The position numbers and the translations under genes were made by a program. Under the pieces are notes generated by a model that searched no databases, was not told the origin of the DNA, and saw only the letters and a list, made by a program, of their open reading frames with translations. Below, piece after piece: positions 43,587 to 50,247 of a stretch of 64,000 nucleotides of DNA (the first letter of the stretch is position 1; every line of letters starts with the position of its first letter). This DNA is from Streptomyces sp. NBC_00344 (GTDB lineage: Bacteria > Actinomycetota > Actinomycetes > Streptomycetales > Streptomycetaceae), in the NCBI RefSeq assembly GCF_036088315.1, contig NZ_CP107996.1, positions 5,508,501-5,572,500 on the forward strand. Direction: 5' to 3'.

Positions 43587-44354
43587 ATGAGCGGAATTCT
43601 CGACGGCAAGCGCATCCTCATCACGGGTGTGCTGATGGAGTCCTCCATCGCCTTCCACACCGCCAAGGTGGCCCAGGAGCAGGGCGCGGAAGTGATCCTG
43701 ACCGCCTTCCCCCGGCCCACGCTCACCGAGCGCATCGCCAAGAAGCTGCCCAAGCCTGCCAAGGTCATCGAGCTCGACGTGACCAACACCGAGCACCTGG
43801 ACCGCCTCGGCGGCCTGGTCCGTGAAGAGCTCGGCTCCCTCGACGGCGTCGTGCACTCCATCGGTTTCGCTCCGCAGGACGCCCTCGGCGGCAACTTCCT
43901 CAACACCCCGTTCGAGTCGGTCGCCACGGCGATGCACGTCTCGGCGTTCTCCCTGAAGTCGCTCGCGATGGCCTGCCTGCCGCTGATGAGCGGGGGCGGT
44001 TCGGTCGTCGGCCTCACCTTCGACGCCCAGTACGCCTGGCCGCAGTACGACTGGATGGGCCCAGCGAAGGCCGCCCTGGAGGCCACGTCCCGCTATCTCG
44101 CGCGTGACCTGGGCAAGGAGAACGTCCGCTGCAACCTGATCTCCGCCGGTCCGCTCGCCTCGATGGCCGCGAAGTCCATCCCGGGCTTCGGTGAGCTCGC
44201 GGACGTGTGGAACCACCGTTCCCCGCTGGCCTGGGACATGGCCGACCCGGAGCCGGCCGGCCGTGGGGTCGTCGCCCTGCTCTCGGACTTCTTCCCGAAG
44301 ACCACGGGCGAGATCATCCACGTCGACGGCGGCGTGCACATGATGGGTGCCTGA
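43587..44354 (+). CDS. inhA: Enoyl-ACP reductase (InhA/FabI type)
   Basis: A 255-residue NADH-dependent enoyl-ACP reductase, closest in pattern to InhA. LITGVLMESSIAFHTAKVAQEQGAEVILT is the cofactor region. The active-site Tyr and Lys are in QYDWMGPAKAALE with InhA spacing. AGPLASMAAKSIPGF forms the substrate loop. Together with FabG it completes the reductive steps of type II fatty acid synthesis. It is co-transcribed with fabG, and a strong hairpin follows 18 bp after the stop. Confidence 0.95.
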   Translation: MSGILDGKRILITGVLMESSIAFHTAKVAQEQGAEVILTAFPRPTLTERIAKKLPKPAKVIELDVTNTEHLDRLGGLVREELGSLDGVVHSIGFAPQDALGGNFLNTPFESVATAMHVSAFSLKSLAMACLPLMSGGGSVVGLTFDAQYAWPQYDWMGPAKAALEATSRYLARDLGKENVRCNLISAGPLASMAAKSIPGFGELADVWNHRSPLAWDMADPEPAGRGVVALLSDFFPKTTGEIIHVDGGVHMMGA

Positions 44355-44372
44355 CCTCCTTCAGGCTTTCCG

Positions 44373-44427
44373 CCGCACTGCGACCGGGTGCCCGCGTCCT
44401 GGACGCGGGCACCCGGTCGCAGTGCGG
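44373..44427 (+). terminator. Terminator hairpin after inhA, 27-nt arms
   Basis: Two perfectly complementary 27-nt arms (44373-44399 and 44401-44427) are separated by a single T. The hairpin must open a few central pairs to form its loop. It begins 18 bp after the inhA stop. Confidence 0.85.
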
Positions 44428-44497
44428 TACCGGCGTATTCGCCGCAGACTGGCAGGACCGGAACATTGCCCGCTGGTGTGTGGGAGGAGGTACCGGT

Positions 44498-44842
44498 ATG
44501 CGCCCGACCCCTCGCCGAGTCCCGTTTCTGCTGGCGGTCTCGCTCACAGTGGCCGCGATCGCCGTCCCTTCGAGCACCGAGGCATCGGCGTCCAGGAAAC
44601 CCCCCGCCCCCTTCGGGTCCGGATGCCGCACCTCCGTGAAGGGTTCCGAAGTCGCGGTGTACTGCCACAACCCGTACGTCCCTGCCGACCGGGTGGCCCT
44701 GCACATCGAGTGCTCCCGCTGGTGGGACCTGGACGTGGACAGCGCCGCAGTCGAGGTGGACCCGGCGCAGACCGTCCGGCTGACCGGCCGCTGCTGGAAA
44801 GAGGTCAGGGCCGTCTGGGTGAGCCACCAGCGCGTGCGCTGA
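44498..44842 (+). CDS. Small secreted protein with four cysteines
   Basis: A 114-residue protein with a signal peptide (MRPTPRRVPFLLAVSLTVAAIAVPSSTEASA). A mature domain of about 80 residues follows, with Cys in GSGCRTSV, VAVYCHNPY, IECSRWW and GRCWKE, likely two disulphides. AGGAGG sits 6 nt before the ATG. No family recognised. The mature part looks beta-rich. It is an independent gene after the inhA terminator. Confidence 0.75.
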   Translation: MRPTPRRVPFLLAVSLTVAAIAVPSSTEASASRKPPAPFGSGCRTSVKGSEVAVYCHNPYVPADRVALHIECSRWWDLDVDSAAVEVDPAQTVRLTGRCWKEVRAVWVSHQRVR

Positions 44843-44904
44843 AACCCTGCGGTGCCGCCGGGAAGCAGTGGACTGTGGCCCCCGGAGAGGCCCCGGAAGC
44901 GGCT

Positions 44905-45579
44905 CTAGACCCGGTCGCCCAGGCAGTTGAAGGCATGGGCGGCGGCCTCGGCGGCCGCCGTGTCCGCGTCGCCCGCACGGATCGCCTCGACCAGTCTGCT
45001 GTGGTCCATGTAGCCCTCGGGCCGCAGCTCACGGCCGACGTCGTCGCGCAGCCAGTCCCGCAGCAGATCGCCGAGATCCGCGTAGAGCTCGGTCAGTACG
45101 TCGTTGTGCGAGGCGTTCACGATGGCCAGGTGCAGCGTCGCGTCCGCTGCGACGAAGGCCTCGGCGTCGCCGGCCTCCCAGGTCCGCTCGCGACGGGCGA
45201 GCAGCGCGGTCAGCTGCTTCAGATCACGTTCGGTGCGCCGCTCCGCGGCCAGCCGGGCCGCCGACGACTCGAGGGTGGAGCGCAGCTCCGCAATGTGCCG
45301 GGGGTCGGCCGAGGCGAAGCGGCGGTGCATCACACCGGCGAGCTCGCTGGTGGCGATGACGTACGTGCCCGAACCCTGGCGGATGTCGAGCAGCCCGTTG
45401 TGCGCCAGCGCCCGCACCGCCTCCCGCACGGTGTTGCGGGCCACACCGAGCTGCTCGACCAGCTCGGGTTCGGTGGGGATACGTGATCCCACCGGCCACT
45501 CACCCGAGGTGATCTGATTCCGCAGCTCGGTGATCACCTGGTCGGCAAGTGCGGAACGCCGGGGAGAGGTCAGCGCCAT
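44905..45579 (-). CDS. FadR-subfamily GntR transcriptional regulator
   Basis: A 224-residue regulator. The N-terminal winged helix (about residues 8-72) includes GSRIPTEPELVEQLGVARNTVREAVRALAHNGLLDIRQGSGTYV. The C-terminal FCD ligand domain is all helical with metal-type His residues (ADATLHLAIVNASHND, MDHSRLVEAI). GGAG lies 6 nt before ATG 45579. It is divergent from an MFS transporter gene, and a perfect 15-bp palindrome sits in the shared promoter, so it probably represses the transporter and itself. Confidence 0.9.
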   Translation of the reverse strand: MALTSPRRSALADQVITELRNQITSGEWPVGSRIPTEPELVEQLGVARNTVREAVRALAHNGLLDIRQGSGTYVIATSELAGVMHRRFASADPRHIAELRSTLESSAARLAAERRTERDLKQLTALLARRERTWEAGDAEAFVAADATLHLAIVNASHNDVLTELYADLGDLLRDWLRDDVGRELRPEGYMDHSRLVEAIRAGDADTAAAEAAAHAFNCLGDRV

Positions 45580-45673
45580 GGTGCTCCTACTTCGGGCTCG
45601 GTCTGCGGACTGGTCGGACTGGTGAGGCTGGTGAGGCTGGTGGGGCCGGTCGGAGTGATCGGAGTGGACAACC

Positions 45674-45688
45674 AATCATCCCATGATT
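45674..45688. promoter_or_regulatory. Candidate operator of the FadR-type regulator
   Basis: AATCATCCCATGATT is a perfect palindrome with a 3-nt centre, 14 bp before the MFS start. A second, partial half-site (ATGATG) follows at once. It is the most symmetrical element in the 122-bp divergent region. A site this close to the MFS start would block its transcription. Confidence 0.6.
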
Positions 45689-45701
45689 CTATGATGACAC
45701 C

Positions 45702-46982
45702 ATGCCCGACGACGAGACCAAGACCCTGAGCCGCGCAGCCGAAGCGCGCACCCCTGTGGACACCGCTGCCGCTCGGCCTTCGGTCTGGACCGTCAGACTG
45801 GTGATCGTCGGCATCGTCCTCGCCGCTGTCAATCTCCGTCCCGCCATCACCAGCCTCGGAGCGCTGCTCGAAGAGGTGCGGGACGGCCTCGGTATGAGCG
45901 GCAGCGTCGCCGGGGTGCTCACCTCCGTGCCGCCCCTGTGCTTCGCCGTCTTCGGAGTCACGGCTCCGCGGCTGGCCCGCAGGTTCGGCCCCGGCGCGAT
46001 CGTCTGCGCGGGCATGGTCGCGATCACCGCAGGGCTGCTGATACGTCCCTTCGCCGGTGGTACCGCGGGCTTCCTCGCGGCGAGCGCGCTGGCGCTGATG
46101 GGTATCGCGGTCAGCAATGTGCTGATGCCGGTGATCGTCAAGCGCTACTTCCCGGATCGCGTCGGCACCATGACCGGCCTCTACTCCATGGCCCTCGCCC
46201 TGGGCACCGCCCTCGCCGCCGCTGTGACCGTGCCGCTCACCGACGGACTGGGCGGCAGCTGGCGGACGGGCCTCGGGGTGTGGGCCCTGCTTGCCGCCGT
46301 CGCGGTACTGCCCTGGATCGGGCTGATCAGGGACCGCAGCGCGGCGGCAGCGGACGACGCGACGGCGGACACCGGCGGCCCCGCCCGGCAGCGGACGTCC
46401 GCACCGCCGATCATCCGCAGCCGCACCGCCTGGGCGCTCGCCTGCTTCTTCGGCCTCCAGGCCACCGGCGCCTACATCACCATGGGCTGGATGCCGCAGA
46501 TCTTCCGTGACGCCGGAGTCCCAGCCGGCACGGCAGGTCTGCTGCTCGCCGTGACCATGGTGATGGGGGTGCCGCTCGCCTTCGTCATCCCGAAGCTGGC
46601 CGCCCGGATGAAGAACCAGGGCCCCATCGCCATGGCCCTCGGAGCCTGCGGTCTCGCCGGATACGCCGGCCTGTATCTGGCACCGGCCGGCGGCGCCTGG
46701 CTCTGGGCGCTGCTGCTCGGTGTGTCCAACTGTTCCTTTCCGCTGGCCCTCACCATGATCGGCATGCGCTCCCGGAGCGGCGCCGGCGTTATCAGGCTCT
46801 CAGCGTTCGCGCAGTCCACCGGGTATCTGATCTCCATCCCGGGTCCGCTGCTCGTTGGTGTCCTCTACCAGCACAGCGGTGGCTGGGGCCTGCCGATCGC
46901 GCTGATGGGGGGGCTGATGCTGCCGCAGATCGCCGCCGGAATCATCGCGGGACGGGACCGGACGATCGAGGACGAATCCTGA
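45702..46982 (+). CDS. MFS transporter of the CynX/NimT family
   Basis: A 426-residue major facilitator with 12 predicted helices. A polar N-terminus of about 28 residues precedes VRLVIVGIVLAAVNLRPAITSLGALLEEV, the CynX/NimT hallmark. APRLARRFGPGAIVCAGM follows the second helix. Related carriers export or import cyanate, 2-nitroimidazole or other small solutes; the substrate here is unknown. It is paired with the divergent FadR-type regulator. A 38-codon gene follows 17 bp downstream in the same direction. Confidence 0.88.
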   Translation: MPDDETKTLSRAAEARTPVDTAAARPSVWTVRLVIVGIVLAAVNLRPAITSLGALLEEVRDGLGMSGSVAGVLTSVPPLCFAVFGVTAPRLARRFGPGAIVCAGMVAITAGLLIRPFAGGTAGFLAASALALMGIAVSNVLMPVIVKRYFPDRVGTMTGLYSMALALGTALAAAVTVPLTDGLGGSWRTGLGVWALLAAVAVLPWIGLIRDRSAAAADDATADTGGPARQRTSAPPIIRSRTAWALACFFGLQATGAYITMGWMPQIFRDAGVPAGTAGLLLAVTMVMGVPLAFVIPKLAARMKNQGPIAMALGACGLAGYAGLYLAPAGGAWLWALLLGVSNCSFPLALTMIGMRSRSGAGVIRLSAFAQSTGYLISIPGPLLVGVLYQHSGGWGLPIALMGGLMLPQIAAGIIAGRDRTIEDES

Positions 46983-46999
46983 GATGCGAGACTGACCCC

Positions 47000-47116
47000 A
47001 TGCCAGTGCTCGAACCGAATCCCCCCAACGGCCAGAAGAAGCTCCTTCTCGTGCTGGCCGCGATGTTCGCCACCATGGCGGTTGTCGCGGTCATCGCGTC
47101 GATCATCTCGCCCTGA
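47000..47116 (+). CDS. 38-residue single-span membrane protein next to the MFS gene
   Basis: ATG 47000 begins a 38-codon ORF: a polar start (MPVLEPNPPNGQKK) and one membrane helix (LLLVLAAMFATMAVVAVIASIISP). It lies 17 bp after the MFS gene in the same direction. I recall similar tiny Streptomyces proteins annotated as SGM_5486-family transporter-associated protein. It is probably a small subunit or stabiliser of the transporter. Short length limits certainty. Confidence 0.7.
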   Translation: MPVLEPNPPNGQKKLLLVLAAMFATMAVVAVIASIISP

Positions 47117-47286
47117 CACCGGGCGGACGTGCCCCGCACCCGGTGCCCCGCGGGGGTGGGGCCAGCACCACCATCCCCTAGGGGGCCAGGGTCAGGGTGA
47201 AGTGGGTGGGTCACCGGATGGGACCGGCCGCCCGTACTCCGTAAGTTCGAGGTACATCAACGACCGCGAGCCCGACGGAGGCAGCC

Positions 47287-47493
47287 ATGGCGGCGCGCAC
47301 GCACATCAGCTCCCATGCCCCGGCCGGGGACGGCGTCGAGATCCGGCTGCCGTGGTGGGCCGTGGCCCTTCCCGCCATCGCGTTCGCCGCTCTGTTGCTG
47401 CTCATCAGTGCGCCGGGCCAGGCGCACGCAGCGGCGGCCGATCCCACGATCACCCATCTCCTCGAGCGCGTCCGGCAGAGCCTGCCTCTCTGA
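47287..47493 (+). CDS. Small single-span or secreted hypothetical protein
   Basis: A 68-residue protein with one hydrophobic segment (PWWAVALPAIAFAALLLLISA) followed by GQAHAAAADPTITHLLERVRQSLPL. The AHA-AAA motif could be a signal-peptidase site, releasing a peptide of about 20 residues, or the segment may simply anchor the protein. ACGGAGG lies 6 nt before the ATG. No family recognised. Confidence 0.65.
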   Translation: MAARTHISSHAPAGDGVEIRLPWWAVALPAIAFAALLLLISAPGQAHAAAADPTITHLLERVRQSLPL

Positions 47494-47597
47494 GGGCGGT
47501 CCCGCGGGGGGCGCGGCCACAGGCACGGTTCACTCGTGCCGGGGGACCCTCCCAACACCCTGCGCCCGATGGTCCGATCCGTGCGAAGCTGGATTGT

Positions 47598-48149
47598 ATG
47601 AGCGCCGCTGTGTCTTCCGGGGGGACAGCCCCCGGAGCTTCCGAGTCCCGCAGAATCGCCCTTTTCCGGCACGCGAAGGCCGACTGGCCCGAGGTGTCGG
47701 ACCACGAGAGGCCACTCGCCGAGCGGGGCCGTACGGACGCCCCCGCCGCCGGCCGCTGGCTCGGCTCTCACGATCTTCCGTTCGATCTGACCCTGTGCTC
47801 GACGGCGGCCAGGACACGGGAGACCTGGAAGCTCGCGGTGCAGGAGCTGCCGCACCGCCCGCGGACCGTCTACGAGGAGCGGCTGTACGAGGCGTCGCTC
47901 GGCGAGCTGATCGCGCTGCTCAACGAAACCCCCGACGATGTGCACGACCTGCTGGTCGTCGGCCACAACCCCGGCATGCACGCACTCGCCGACGCACTGG
48001 CGGGCAACGCCCAGGGCGATGCGCTGACCAGGATGAACCGCGGCGGTTTCCCGACCGCGTCGGTGGCGGTCGTCGAGTTCACCGGCCCCTGGAAGTCCCT
48101 GGAACACGGTGTGGCCACCCTCACCGACTACTGGGCCCCGCACGACTGA
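47598..48149 (+). CDS. sixA: SixA-like histidine phosphatase
   Basis: A 183-residue histidine phosphatase superfamily protein of the SixA type. The catalytic motif is FRHAKADWPE near residue 24. LCSTAARTRETW and VVGHNPGMHALADAL carry the second His and the anion site. SixA enzymes can remove phosphate from phosphohistidine proteins; the target here is unknown. A 62-bp perfect palindrome follows the gene. Confidence 0.9.
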   Translation: MSAAVSSGGTAPGASESRRIALFRHAKADWPEVSDHERPLAERGRTDAPAAGRWLGSHDLPFDLTLCSTAARTRETWKLAVQELPHRPRTVYEERLYEASLGELIALLNETPDDVHDLLVVGHNPGMHALADALAGNAQGDALTRMNRGGFPTASVAVVEFTGPWKSLEHGVATLTDYWAPHD

Positions 48150-48157
48150 GGCCCACG

Positions 48158-48219
48158 CATGGAACGCGGGAGGGCCCCGGTTGCACGCGCGTGCAACCGG
48201 GGCCCTCCCGCGTTCCATG
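48158..48219. terminator. 62-bp perfect palindrome, bidirectional terminator
   Basis: Two 31-nt arms (48158-48188 and 48189-48219) are exact complements with no spacer, centred on TTGCACGCGCGTGCAA. It lies between the converging sixA and serB genes and would end both transcripts. As DNA it could also extrude as a cruciform. Confidence 0.85.
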
Positions 48220-48228
48220 TCCGCCCTG

Positions 48229-49458
48229 CTACGCCCTGTCGTCGATCAGGCCGTCCGCCGCTTCGACCTCTTCCCGGGTGATGCCCAGCAGGTACAGCAC
48301 CGTGTCCAGGAACGGCACGTTCACCGCCGTGTCGGCCGCCTTGCGGACCACCGGCTTGGCGTTGAACGCGACCCCGAGCCCGGCCGCGTTCAGCATGTCC
48401 AGATCGTTCGCCCCGTCCCCGATCGCGACGGTCTGCGCGAGCGGCACGCCCGCCTCGGCCGCGAAGCGTCGCAGCAGGCGCGCCTTGCCGGCCCGGTCCA
48501 CGATCTCGCCGACCACCCGGCCGGTGAGCTTTCCGTCCGCGATCTCAAGGGTGTTGGCCGATGCGAAGTCGAGGCCGAGCCGGTCCTTGAGGTCATCGGT
48601 GACCTGTGTGAAGCCGCCCGACACGACGCCCACTTGGTAGCCGAGCCGTTTGAGCGTACGGATCAGGGTGCGGGCGCCGGGGGTCAGCCTGACCTCGGAC
48701 CGCACCTTTTCGATCACCGACGCGTCGAGTCCCGCGAGCAGCGCCACCCGGGCGTGCAGTGACTGCTCGAAGTCCAGCTCGCCGCGCATCGCCCGTGCGG
48801 TGACCTCGGCGACCTCCTGCTCGCAGCCCGCGTGCGCGGCGAAGAGTTCGATCACCTCGTCCTGAATCACGGTCGAGTCCACATCCATCACGACGAGCCG
48901 CTGGGCCCTGCGGTGCAGCCCTGCGGAGACCACGGCCACATCCACGCCGAGTACCGAGGCCTCGGTCGCGAGGGCGGTGCGCAGCGGCTCGGTCTCCACA
49001 CCGGACACCGCGAACTCCACTGCGGTCACCGGATACTTCGCCAGCCGGAAGACCCGGTCGATATTGCCGCCGGTGGCGGTGATGCTCGCGGCTATGGCCG
49101 CCGTCGACTCCGCGGTGAGCGGCTTGCCGAGCACGGTCACATGGGAACGTCCACTTCCGCGCGGCCGGTTGTCGCCGGTGCCGGAGATGATCTCGGCCTC
49201 CAGCTTGAGCGACTCCGCCCAGCTGTGAACGGTCGCCCGCAGCTCGCCCTGGCCGGTGCCGTTGGGCCCCGGCGCGGTGACCAGCGCACACAGCACGATG
49301 CGGCCACGGGTGACGACCTGCTCGATGTCGATCACGTCGACGGCGTAGGCGGCGAGAGTGTCGAAGAGCCCGGCGGTGATCCCGGGACGGTCCTTCCCGA
49401 AGATCTTCACGAGAAGCGTGGGGAAGTCGGCGTGCTCTGGGGACTGGGATGCGCTCAT
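48229..49458 (-). CDS. serB: Phosphoserine phosphatase SerB
   Basis: A 409-residue enzyme for the last step of serine synthesis. Two ACT-like regulatory domains form the N-terminal half (LLVKIFGKDRPGITAGLFDTLA; SHVTVLGKPLTAESTAAIA), as in mycobacterial SerB2. The HAD domain shows MDVDSTVIQDE (nucleophile Asp), VVSGGFTQV, and GDGANDLDMLNAAGLGVAFNAK. The start at ATG 49458 lies just before the conserved ACT domain. It ends 10 bp from the large palindrome. Confidence 0.95.
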   Translation of the reverse strand: MSASQSPEHADFPTLLVKIFGKDRPGITAGLFDTLAAYAVDVIDIEQVVTRGRIVLCALVTAPGPNGTGQGELRATVHSWAESLKLEAEIISGTGDNRPRGSGRSHVTVLGKPLTAESTAAIAASITATGGNIDRVFRLAKYPVTAVEFAVSGVETEPLRTALATEASVLGVDVAVVSAGLHRRAQRLVVMDVDSTVIQDEVIELFAAHAGCEQEVAEVTARAMRGELDFEQSLHARVALLAGLDASVIEKVRSEVRLTPGARTLIRTLKRLGYQVGVVSGGFTQVTDDLKDRLGLDFASANTLEIADGKLTGRVVGEIVDRAGKARLLRRFAAEAGVPLAQTVAIGDGANDLDMLNAAGLGVAFNAKPVVRKAADTAVNVPFLDTVLYLLGITREEVEAADGLIDDRA

Positions 49459-50247
49459 GGTGATCCCACCGTATAGGGCGCGGCGGGCAGCTTCGCCCCC
49501 TGTCCCGCGTACCGGACAGCGAGGCCTGCCGAAGGCCCTCACCCGGGCGTGTCCGGCCCCCGCGCACAAGGGCCGCGGCCCCGCGAGCCGCCTGCACGCG
49601 GTGCGCGGCGGGCGCGGCCCCGCCTCCTGCGTGGCACCCGGACATCGGCGACCGCCACGCCCTGGCGGCCCGCCCGGCCCCGACGGAGCCGGCGCCGCGC
49701 TCCGCCTCCGCACCGCGTGCACCGCCACCACGAGAGGCCGGGCCGCCGGTACCCACAGGCTGTCGGGTGGCGCCGCGGGAACCGTACGTCCGTGCGTCTG
49801 GACCGGCGCCGAACACGTAAGGGCCGAGTACCGGCAGTCCCCCGGCCGGCGCGGCGAGGAGCGCCGGTGTACCGGCCCGCACGGACCGCGAGTCCGCAGG
49901 CTGCGACGGCCCGCCCCGCGGGACGCCCGGGGGAGAGGTGACCCGGCGGGAGCGCCCCCCGCCCCTGCTGCCCACGGCGCCGTTCGTGGCCACCGGACAT
50001 CCCCGATCCAGGGGGTTTCAGCACGAGTTGCGGTAGCTGATCGTGATCCGTACGCACTCGTGGCTGCTTACTGCTGTCCGGTGGTGTTTCGGACGCCTCA
50101 ACAGGCCGTCCGAACCCATTGGTACGGGGTCGTCACATGGCCCGGCTTTCCGATACGTCACTGCGCCTGAAATAGTTCCCCACGATGTTCGCCATCCCTA
50201 GACTCCCTGTGATGGGGGTACCTCGGGGGACAATAAGTGGGGCTGGA
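49459..50247. other. 789-bp region without a confident gene
   Basis: Open frames here are Arg/Pro-rich and lack protein-like composition, so I call none real. The first 500 bp are very GC-rich. From about 50030 the GC content falls, and the region contains a TAGACT -10 element (50199-50204) that probably serves the FHA-ABC gene. A degraded or very short gene cannot be excluded. Confidence 0.45.
50199..50204 (+). promoter_or_regulatory. -10 element before the FHA-ABC transporter gene
   Basis: TAGACT lies 7 nt before an in-frame ATG (50212), the same spacing as the promoter before the ABC-F leader ORF. A weak -35 (TTCCCC, 50176-50181) is 17 nt upstream. The transcript could be leaderless from 50212 or start translation at GTG 50248. 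Confidence 0.4.

Noticed and set aside
49549..49941. A 130-codon open frame in the serB to FHA-ABC gap
   Set aside because: Arg/Pro-rich throughout, no ribosome site, and overlapping open frames on the other strand look no worse. Composition indicates non-coding GC-rich DNA.
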